A stretch of DNA of 5,447 bases, taken from assembly GCA_017883345.1 (NCBI GenBank), contig JADGNT010000405.1, positions 1-5,447 of the forward strand, read 5' to 3'. The position numbers were made by a program, and so were the translations under genes. The notes under the pieces were generated by a model. The model saw only the letters and a program-made list of their open reading frames with translations, was not told where the DNA came from and did not search any database. This DNA comes from Candidatus Solibacter sp. GTDB taxonomy: Bacteria > Acidobacteriota > Terriglobia > Bryobacterales > Bryobacteraceae. This document shows, one piece after another, positions 1 to 4,727 of the stretch; position 1 is the stretch's first letter, and each line of letters begins with the position of its first letter.

Positions 1-279
1 GCTACTTTCTCGCGCCCCTCCGGGGCTGATGCCCATGAAAGTTACCAGCAAAATGTAGAAACTCCAGGTCCGAGCTTCGCTCGGATGCACAAGGCGGAGA
101 CTTCCCGCGAAAATAGATGTTCGCCCGAGGAGATCGCTCCCTCACGGTCGCGGCTCTGATTGGCGCATCGCGGCTTTGATCGGAGCCGCGACCGGGGTAC
201 CCTCCGGGTCGGGAGCGGTTTCCTGATGGGCGGCAGCTATGCCACCGCGGGTGCGGATACAATCGGAAGGGAGTCTCAC
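1..279. other. Intergenic leader with dispersed-repeat-like hairpins
   Basis: I see no convincing gene here. The frame starting at base 1 is open to a stop at 154-156, but its translation matches no family I know and runs through hairpins. Visible structure: a 5-bp stem with a 3-base loop at 14-26 (gcccc-tcc-ggggc); a 7-bp stem with a ttc loop at 69-85 (tccgagc/gctcgga); a near-identical 13-base direct repeat, tcgcggctctgat at 148-160 and tcgcggctttgat at 168-180; and a 7-bp stem at 169-175/184-190. The minus-strand reading gagccgcgaccgtgaggg resembles intergenic repeats I associate with Solibacter-like genomes, which is recollection rather than proof. A TACAAT hexamer at 258-263 could be a -10 element for the downstream gene, but no matching -35 is visible. 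Confidence 0.6.
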
Positions 280-1253
280 ATGAACATACGAAAAGCGGCC
301 GCGCTGGCGCTCTTTTTGGCGGGCGCGGCGGCGGCCGCGACTTGCGGGGGTCACGGGACACGGGAGAGCCTGTTTGTTTCCACCCAGTGGCTGGCCGATC
401 ACATCAAGGACGCCAACCTTGTGGTGCTGGCGGTGGGGGAGAAGGCCGACTACGACGCTGGGCATATCGCGGGATCGGTGTTCATCGAATACGGTTCGGT
501 GGGGGTGAAGGGAGAGAGCGGACTCATGCTCGAGCTGCCGCCGATGGACAAGCTGGCCGAAGTGTTTTCGAAGCTCGGCGTGGGCAACGATTCGCGCGTG
601 GTGGTTTACCGGCTGAAGGACTGGCTGACGCAGGCGGCGCGCACCATTTTGACGCTGGACGCGATGGGGCTCGGCAACAACGCTGCGATGCTGGACGGCA
701 GTCTGGCGACCTGGAAGGAAGAAGGCCGGGCGACCTCCGGGGCGACCTCCAAGGACGCGCCGGTCGTCCAGCCGGGGAAGCTGACGCCGTGCCCGCAGAG
801 CGACGTGATCGCGGATCTGGATTTTGTGAAGGCCCACCTGCATCGGGCCGGAGTGCGCATTCTGGATGCGCGCGATCCCAAGGTCTACAGCGGCGAAACC
901 GTGCGCACCGGGATGGCGCCGGGCCACATACAGGGCGCGGGCAACGTGCATTACAATGGGCTGCTGGATGAGAAGACCGGCAAGCTGAAGCCGGTGGAAG
1001 AACTGCAAGCGAAGTTCCGCGATGCGGGGGTGAAGCCGGGGGATCGTGTAGTGACCTACTGCTTCATCGGCCAGCAGGCGAGCGCGCTGTACCTGGTTTC
1101 GCGATACCTGGGCTACGACACGCGGCTCTACGACGGTTCGTGGGATGAGTGGACCAAGCATCCGGAACTGCCGACGGAGACCGCGGCCAACCAGAAGAAG
1201 TAGAGGTCCGAGCTGCGAAGCGGATTGCCAGGCGGACCCAGAGGGTACCCCGG
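192..1253. repeat. 19-bp imperfect inverted repeat flanking the sulfurtransferase gene
   Basis: The 19 bases at 192-210 (ccggggtaccctccgggtc) and the reverse complement of 1235-1253 differ at one position. They lie either side of the rhodanese gene. A shorter relative, ccggtacccc, occurs at 1349-1358. In addition, 66-98 and 1204-1236 form an imperfect direct repeat that begins with 11 identical bases (aggtccgagct) and ends with aggcgga-type identity. These look like copies of a dispersed intergenic repeat family rather than transposon ends, because no transposase or target duplication is seen. Confidence 0.6.
280..1203 (+). CDS. Exported two-domain rhodanese-like sulfurtransferase
   Basis: This 307-residue protein has two tandem rhodanese domains, as in thiosulfate and 3-mercaptopyruvate sulfurtransferases, which pass sulfane sulfur from a donor to a thiophilic acceptor through a cysteine persulfide. 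Start: ATG 280 is chosen over an in-frame ATG at 160 because GGGAG (269-273) sits 6 bases upstream and the product then opens with a clean signal sequence (MNIRK, then a hydrophobic Ala/Leu stretch to about residue 20). Export to the periplasm is inferred. Cys22 follows A-A-T, a poor lipobox, so a lipoprotein is possible but not supported. Domain 1 (about 30-160) has STQWL and Y-D-A-G-H-I (58-63) but Arg111 where a catalytic Cys would lie, so it is presumably structural. Domain 2 (about 180-300) has LDARD (195-199), G-H-I (215-217) and active-site loop C-F-I-G-Q-Q-A with Cys261. The loop differs from the C-R-K-G-V-T and C-G-S-G-V-T types, so donor specificity is unknown. It is probably monocistronic. 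Confidence 0.9.
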   Translation: MNIRKAAALALFLAGAAAAATCGGHGTRESLFVSTQWLADHIKDANLVVLAVGEKADYDAGHIAGSVFIEYGSVGVKGESGLMLELPPMDKLAEVFSKLGVGNDSRVVVYRLKDWLTQAARTILTLDAMGLGNNAAMLDGSLATWKEEGRATSGATSKDAPVVQPGKLTPCPQSDVIADLDFVKAHLHRAGVRILDARDPKVYSGETVRTGMAPGHIQGAGNVHYNGLLDEKTGKLKPVEELQAKFRDAGVKPGDRVVTYCFIGQQASALYLVSRYLGYDTRLYDGSWDEWTKHPELPTETAANQKK

Positions 1254-1256
1254 GGC

Positions 1257-1346
1257 GCTTAACCGTTTTCGGGCACATGACGAAAACGGAGCGTATCCTG
1301 CCAGGTTCGGTGTATTCCCGGCCAGCCTTCCCCAAAACGGTTAAGC
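1257..1346. repeat. Nested, mutually exclusive inverted repeats between genes
   Basis: The 190-base gap 1204-1393 holds no gene. The 13 bases at 1257-1269 (gcttaaccgtttt) are the exact reverse complement of 1334-1346, and similarity continues outward through ggtaccc-type sequence (about 1243-1256 and 1347-1357). Bases 1263-1271 (ccgttttcg) also pair perfectly with 1281-1289, with a 9-base loop. The two pairings share 1263-1269, so only one can form at a time. No T-run follows either stem on the plus strand, so a standard terminator for the sulfurtransferase is not supported. A dispersed palindromic repeat is the simplest reading, and a structured leader for the transporter gene is the alternative. 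Confidence 0.6.
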
Positions 1347-1393
1347 ACCCGGTACCCCGCCTGCCGCACCACTCGGGTTAGGATAGGGTAGAC

Positions 1394-2470
1394 ATGTTGG
1401 GCATCGAGCGGTCGGCGGCGCGTTACACCTGGACAGCGGCGGTCGTGCTCCTGTTCCTGTGGCTGGTTTACCTGTTGCGCTTCACGCTGTTTATCTTCGC
1501 GGTGGCGCTGCTGTTCGCCTACCTCCTTTCTCCGCTGGTGGACCTGCTGGACCGCGCGATCCCACGGAAGGGCACGCGCACGCTGGCGTTGGCGCTGTCC
1601 TACGTGATCTTTATCGGCGCGGTCGTGCTCATCGGGATTCAGATTGGCACGCGCGTGGTGTCGCAGGCTGAGACGCTGGCCAGCAAGCTTCCCGAAATGA
1701 TGGTGAAGCTCGAGCAGCCCTCGCCTCTCGCGCCCGAAGGCGTCAACGCCGTCAAGGCCCAGTTGGTCGCCAGCCTCCGCACGGATTGGGCCCAGCGCAG
1801 CAGCGACATTATGCGCGAGCTCCCCTCTGCCGGCCTGAAATTTCTCTCCGTGGCCAGCAACCTGATTTATGTCGTGATCGTTCCCGTGCTGGCGTTCTTC
1901 TTCCTCCAGGATGGCGGCCTCATCCGCAGCCACACGCTGGAAATGCTGGACGTGGGTCCGTTGCGCGGCGTGGTAGAGAGCGTGATGTCCGACATCCACC
2001 TGCTGCTGGCGCGTTACATGCGCGCCCTGGTGCTGCTCTCGCTGTCCACGTTCACGTCCTACGCCATCTTTTTCACCATCGTGGGCGTGCCTTTCGGCGT
2101 CCTGCTGGCGGTGGTGGCCATGGCGCTGGAGTTTATCCCCATGATCGGACCGCTCACCGCCGTCGCCGTTATCCTGCTGGTCACGCTGATTTCGGGCGCG
2201 CACTTTTGGGCCGTGGTCATCTTCATCGTGGCCTGGCGCATGTTCACGGACTACTTCCTCTCCGTGCGCCTGATGGGGCAGGGCGTGCAACTGCATCCGC
2301 TGCTGGTGCTGCTCGGCGTTTTCGGGGGCGCGGAGGTGGCCGGTGTCGCCGGAAGTTTTCTCTCCGTGCCGACGCTGGCGATGGCCCGCATCCTCTACGT
2401 GAGAACCCGCCGTTCGCGATTGAGCGCTCCCCTGGAGGCCCATCCTGACACGCCGCTGCTGACGCGATGA
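1394..2470 (+). CDS. AI-2E family transporter (PF01594, TqsA/PerM-like)
   Basis: This 358-residue polytopic inner-membrane protein matches the AI-2E/UPF0118 family in length and motifs. Family members have been linked to autoinducer-2 export, Na+/H+ exchange and permease roles, so the substrate cannot be assigned from sequence. An N-terminal hydrophobic pair (about 13-45) ends in YLLSPLVDLLDR (43-54), a family hallmark. A third membrane segment is near 65-87. A hydrophilic stretch with amphipathic helices (about 90-150) is followed by P-V-L-A-F-F-F-L-Q-D-G (164-174). The conserved core G-V-P-F-G then E-F-I-P-M-I-G-P-L lies at 231-254. The last block is Q-L-H-P-L-L-V-L-L-G then G-G-A-E-V-A-G-V-A-G (299-320). 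Start ATG 1394 has AGGG at 1385-1388, 5 bases upstream. The stop overlaps the next start (ATGA, 2467-2470), so the two genes are probably co-transcribed and translationally coupled. Confidence 0.92.
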   Translation: MLGIERSAARYTWTAAVVLLFLWLVYLLRFTLFIFAVALLFAYLLSPLVDLLDRAIPRKGTRTLALALSYVIFIGAVVLIGIQIGTRVVSQAETLASKLPEMMVKLEQPSPLAPEGVNAVKAQLVASLRTDWAQRSSDIMRELPSAGLKFLSVASNLIYVVIVPVLAFFFLQDGGLIRSHTLEMLDVGPLRGVVESVMSDIHLLLARYMRALVLLSLSTFTSYAIFFTIVGVPFGVLLAVVAMALEFIPMIGPLTAVAVILLVTLISGAHFWAVVIFIVAWRMFTDYFLSVRLMGQGVQLHPLLVLLGVFGGAEVAGVAGSFLSVPTLAMARILYVRTRRSRLSAPLEAHPDTPLLTR

Positions 2471-3414
2471 GACGCGCGCTCTGCTTGGTTCTGCTGGCGT
2501 GGCCTCTCCCGGCCCACGTCATGAGCATGAGTTCCGGCGATCTCGCCATCCTCGGCGCGCGCGCGCATTACGAATTGCGCATGCCGCTTTACGAAGTGGC
2601 GCACGTACCGAATCCCGAGCGTACCCTGCTCGAGCACATTCGCTTCGCCGGCGCCCGAATGGCGCGTAGCGAGTGCCGCGCCGATCCCGCGCGCGATACC
2701 TACATCTGCGTCGCGGATTACGAATTCGCCGCGCCGGTGGACCGTCTGGACGTAGAGTGTACCTTCACGGCCATCACGGTGGCCAACCACGTTCACCTGC
2801 TCCGCGCCTCGCTGGGCGAGAAGCGCGATGAGGCCATCTTCGACCTCGGCTTCACGCGCGCCACCCTGCGCTTCCGACCGCCGACTGCCGCCGAGATCGC
2901 CATCACGCAGGCCGGCGCGGGCTTCGTGCGCGCGCTCGGCGGCACAGTGCAGGTGCTGTTCCTGGCGGCCCTGGTGCTGGCCGCCCGTTCGCGCCGCGAA
3001 CTGCTCGCCATCGCCGCCATGTTCCTGGTGGGACAGGCGGCCAGCGTGCTGACGATGGCGCACGCCGCCTGGCAACCCGCGCCGCGATTCGTGGAGGCCG
3101 CGACGGCGCTGGCGGTGGCCTATCTGGCGGTGGAGATCCTGCTGCTCCCGCGGGCGGGTGCGCGCTGGCTGGTGGCGGGCGTGCTGGGCGCGCTGCACGG
3201 CCTCTACTTCCATTTGTTCGTGCAGGCCACGGGATACTCTCCCGCGCTGGTGCTGCTGGGCGCGGCGCTCGCCGAGGCGTCGGCCGTCGCCGTGCTCGCG
3301 CTCGTGCTCTCGCGGGTGGGCCGCATGGCGAAGGCGTTCCGCCCGGTGCAGGTCGCCGCCTCGGCGCTCCTGGTTTTCGGTATGGTCTGGTTCCTGCTGC
3401 GGCTGAGAAGTTAG
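2467..3414 (+). CDS. HupE/UreJ-like membrane protein with atypical first motif
   Basis: This 315-residue protein has the layout of the HupE/UreJ_2 family (PF13795-like): a signal peptide, an extracytoplasmic domain of about 125 residues, then about six membrane helices. HupE and UreJ are linked to nickel handling, but most relatives in other settings have no proven substrate. Signal peptide 1-16 ends L-P-A, so the mature protein would begin with His17 (HVMSMSSG), similar to the A-H-P-L/M-S start common in the family. The N-terminal domain has Cys70, Cys81 and Cys98, and ends near 140. Membrane segments lie near 153-174, 178-200, 208-227, 231-252, 258-282 and 293-311. Two family histidine sites are visible: T-M-A-H (His199) and G-A-L-H-G-L-Y-F (His244). 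The usual first motif G-x-D-H-x-x-F reads G-T-V-Q-V-L-F (159-165), without Asp or His. No ribosome-binding site precedes ATG 2467, consistent with coupling to the transporter. Family membership is fairly secure; function is unknown. Confidence 0.72.
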   Translation: MRRALCLVLLAWPLPAHVMSMSSGDLAILGARAHYELRMPLYEVAHVPNPERTLLEHIRFAGARMARSECRADPARDTYICVADYEFAAPVDRLDVECTFTAITVANHVHLLRASLGEKRDEAIFDLGFTRATLRFRPPTAAEIAITQAGAGFVRALGGTVQVLFLAALVLAARSRRELLAIAAMFLVGQAASVLTMAHAAWQPAPRFVEAATALAVAYLAVEILLLPRAGARWLVAGVLGALHGLYFHLFVQATGYSPALVLLGAALAEASAVAVLALVLSRVGRMAKAFRPVQVAASALLVFGMVWFLLRLRS

Positions 3415-3428
3415 AATCGAGGTCGCGC

Positions 3429-3638
3429 GTGGGTGTCAAATCGCAGTGCGTGGCAAACGTCGACTCGGTCATCGAGCATGCCGTCGATGTGTTCGGCGAC
3501 AAAGAAGAAGCCCTGCGCTGGCTCGGCACGCCGGTGCGCGCCCTCAGCGGTGCGACTCCGATTTCGCGACTCTCCACTCTCGACGGCCAGCGCGAAGTGA
3601 GGGTCCTCCTCGCACGCTTGGAACACGGCGTTCTGTGA
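3429..3638 (+). CDS. Truncated MbcA/ParS/Xre-type antitoxin (toxin-binding domain only)
   Basis: The 69-residue product is almost entirely the C-terminal toxin-binding domain (DUF2384, PF09722) of antitoxins paired with RES-domain toxins. Key residues are the run F-G-D-K-E-E-A-L-R-W-L-G-T-P (22-35), then L-S-G-A-T-P (39-44), L-x-T-x-x-G (48-53) and the terminal L-L-A-R-L-E-H-G. The domain is complete at its C-terminus, but the N-terminal helical DNA-binding part (normally about 60-90 residues) is missing. The upstream frame runs back into the HupE-like gene without a stop or a good start. GTG 3429 is the only early start, with weak ribosome-binding potential (gagg at 3419-3422), 14 bases after the previous stop, so the true start is uncertain. 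Its stop overlaps GTG 3635 (GTGA), the spacing expected for a following toxin gene. I infer a remnant, though small DUF2384-only proteins may exist. Recognition of the domain is strong; expression is doubtful. Confidence 0.7.
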   Translation: MGVKSQCVANVDSVIEHAVDVFGDKEEALRWLGTPVRALSGATPISRLSTLDGQREVRVLLARLEHGVL

Positions 3639-3830
3639 TCGTTGTGGCCAAAATCGATTCACAGGGCCAGCTACCAGTGCGCAATGCCACACAGTTGCCC
3701 AGTACCGCTTCCGAGTCTGCCGTAAACAGTCCGGAGCGGACACATCGGTAAACGCTGGGCGACCAGGGAGGATCTATTGCCCAGAACGCCGGGTTCGGGA
3801 CCCCCGCCGGGCCAAAGTCCGAGATGACGA
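3635..3830 (+). pseudogene. Probable decayed RES-domain toxin remnant
   Basis: RES toxins follow their antitoxin directly, often begin M-I-V-W-R-I, and carry a conserved G-G-R-W-N, P-G, then Y-C/T-x-E block. Here GTG 3635 overlaps the antitoxin stop and reads V-I-V. Dropping one base then gives a Trp, and later in that frame I-H-R-A-S-Y. Further on, 3747-3758 reads G-K-R-W, and after another frame change 3763-3786 reads P-G-R-I-Y-C-P-E. The pieces come in the right order and near the right spacing but in three different frames, with stops between them. This suggests an inactivated toxin broken by indels and cut off near 3831, where the inverted-repeat element begins. NAD+-degrading activity is known for active family members, but this copy cannot encode an intact enzyme. 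The assignment rests on short matches and position, so it remains tentative. Confidence 0.4.
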
Positions 3831-3858
3831 CTAGACGGCCAAGTGGAACACCGGCGGT

Positions 3859-3881
3859 GGTGGGGCATGCTTTAGCTTGCC
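3859..3881 (+). repeat. REP-like palindromic unit, left copy
   Basis: The unit ggtggggcatgctttagcttgcc can fold as ggcatgc/gcttgcc around a ttta loop (3864-3881), with six pairs and one T-T mismatch. The head GGTGGG followed by a small imperfect hairpin is the architecture of REP sequences mobilised by TnpA-REP (RAYT) tyrosine transposases. A transposase of that kind is not present in this window. Confidence 0.6.
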
Positions 3882-3970
3882 CTCACCTCATCGAAAGAGT
3901 GAACAACTTTGGACGCACGGTTGACTATCTATCACCAGCGACCTTGCGTGCCATGGTCAAGTGCCGCATC

Positions 3971-3993
3971 GGCAAGCTAAAGCATGCCCCACC
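3971..3993 (-). repeat. REP-like palindromic unit, right copy (inverted)
   Basis: This is a perfect reverse complement of 3859-3881, facing it across 89 bases. The pair makes a BIME-like arrangement inside the 210-bp element. Transcribed RNA could form either two small hairpins or one long stem. Confidence 0.6.
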
Positions 3994-4049
3994 GCAGCAT
4001 CGCACTCCGATGACTCCCTCTCCACATCACTTGGCCGTCTAACATAAAA

Positions 4050-4119
4050 AAACCGGCCAAACTGCTTGACCCTTAATACTCAGCGTAAGCGACTTAGAAT
4101 CAAGCAGTTTGGCCGGTTT
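4050..4119. repeat. 20-bp perfect inverted repeat, possible bidirectional terminator
   Basis: Bases 4050-4069 (aaaccggcc...gcttga) pair perfectly with 4100-4119 around a 30-base loop (4070-4099). The plus strand continues tttatt after the right arm. On the minus strand the left arm ends in seven Ts (complement of 4046-4052), which fits an intrinsic terminator for leftward transcripts. The loop is much longer than in normal terminators, so terminal repeats of a tiny element or a protein-binding cruciform are alternatives. It begins only 8 bases after the 210-bp element ends. Confidence 0.6.
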
Positions 4120-4480
4120 ATTCGCGTTTATTCGGTCCAATCTGTGCACGCGCTCTTAACGCCAGGATTTCAGACGAGTTATCCCCGCGCGGGCATCATG
4201 ATTGGCTGGTTATGCGCGCATTGCTGACATGTCGCAGTTCAACCCGTCAACCGATAGATCCTCCCTGACGCCGCAGGGTTTAGAAGGGCCGATAGCTGCT
4301 ACGAAACGCACCAGGAATCGGTCCACCAGCCCTTAACTTAACGACAATGCATGGCCGAGGGCCGTGCCCCGCCCCGTGCGAAGCGATGAGGGCGTGTGCC
4401 TGTGTCCCCCATGGTGTTCACGCTTTTTCGGCCGCGAATCTGATGAAACCTTTATCAGTCACACCAACATTAAATATTTC
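4120..4480. other. Non-coding stretch without recognisable gene
   Basis: I find no ORF with recognisable protein character on either strand, no tRNA and no extended repeat. Base composition is lower in GC than in the left-hand genes. An ORF that begins near 4364 runs on into the wrong frame of the next gene and is rejected. A ggggacacaggcacac string on the minus strand (about 4394-4409) recalls motifs seen near REP units in other genomes, which is a weak impression only. Confidence 0.5.
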
Positions 4481-4556
4481 CTCTTCCCCGTAACCCTCTC
4501 CGCCCAAACCACTTACCGCCACACCCCCATCCACCGCCCCCCAAATCCCGCCGACC
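4481..4556 (+). other. C-rich, G-poor tract
   Basis: About 75 bases are made mainly of C with some A and T and only about six G. RNA from the plus strand would be unstructured and C-rich, which is the composition of Rho-utilisation (rut) sites. The tract lies between the decayed region and the terminator-like hairpin at 4610-4635, so a role in ending rightward transcription is plausible but inferred from composition alone. Confidence 0.35.
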
Positions 4557-4609
4557 TTAGCCGTACCATGGAATCAAGGGGGGCGACCCTCTCACCGGGC
4601 TCGAAGGGC

Positions 4610-4635
4610 AAACCGGACATACTTGGCCGGTTTTT
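4610..4635 (+). terminator. Terminator-like hairpin with T-run
   Basis: A 7-bp stem aaaccgg (4610-4616) / ccggttt (4627-4633) has a 10-base loop and ends in a run of five Ts (4631-4635). It would separate the next gene from transcription entering from the left. The stem is short and partly A-T. The same aaaccgg/ccggttt ends occur in the repeat at 4050-4119, so it may instead belong to a repeat or operator family. Confidence 0.4.
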
Positions 4636-4645
4636 CCCCGTTCCG

Positions 4646-4680
4646 TTCCACTTAACTTATTTAGTATCAATAAAACGTAT
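4646..4680 (+). promoter_or_regulatory. AT-rich probable promoter region for the 4728 gene
   Basis: This 35-base AT-rich stretch in otherwise GC-rich DNA lies 48-82 bases upstream of the start codon. Candidate hexamers are TTCCAC (4646-4651) or TTAACT (4652-4657) as -35, and AATAAA or TAAAAC (4669-4676) as -10. None has both a good match and ideal spacing, so the exact promoter cannot be fixed. Confidence 0.35.
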
Positions 4681-4689
4681 CGTCTCCAG

Positions 4690-4707
4690 CCGGACACGTT
4701 TGTCCGG
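4690..4707. promoter_or_regulatory. Perfect 18-base palindrome, candidate operator
   Basis: ccggaca-cgtt-tgtccgg is a perfect 7-bp inverted repeat around four bases. It lies between the AT-rich promoter region and the start codon, 20 bases before ATG 4728. The position fits a repressor site at the transcription start, perhaps bound by the downstream gene's own product. A 5'-UTR hairpin is the alternative. No long T-run follows, so a terminator is less likely. Confidence 0.45.
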
Positions 4708-4727
4708 TTTGAAGCCATGGAGTTTCT

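Larger units (their letters stand above)
3832..4041. mobile_element. 210-bp MITE-like element with 14-bp perfect terminal inverted repeats
   Basis: The left end tagacggccaagtg (3832-3845) is the exact reverse complement of 4028-4041. A second inverted pair of 23 identical bases lies inside (3859-3881 and 3971-3993). There is no ORF of note and no clear target-site duplication at the edges (ctc/gac-type versus acat). It sits directly after the decayed toxin. Size, terminal repeats and lack of coding suggest a non-autonomous mobile element or a composite of REP units. Without a second copy this remains an inference. Confidence 0.5.

Noticed and set aside
340..348. Lipoprotein attachment site at Cys22 of the sulfurtransferase
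   Set aside because: The residue before Cys is Thr, and there is no Leu at -3, so the lipobox rule is not met.
142..1335. Long minus-strand open frame (397 codons) opposite the sulfurtransferase
   Set aside because: The translation is Arg/His/Gln-rich with no domain character, as expected for the antisense of a GC-rich gene, and the plus strand has a clear rhodanese.
1259..2443. Long minus-strand open frame (394 codons) opposite the AI-2E gene
   Set aside because: The His/Gln/Arg-rich translation has no motifs, and the plus-strand frame matches a known family along its full length.
2395..3213. Minus-strand open frame opposite the HupE-like gene
   Set aside because: It is an antisense shadow with skewed composition, overlapping the end of one real gene and most of another.
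3832..4119. CRISPR-like array
   Set aside because: The repeats are inverted pairs, not regularly spaced direct repeats, and there are only two copies of each.
4120..4360. tRNA or attachment site in the gene-poor stretch
   Set aside because: No cloverleaf, T-arm consensus or CCA end was found on either strand by eye, and no integrase is in view.
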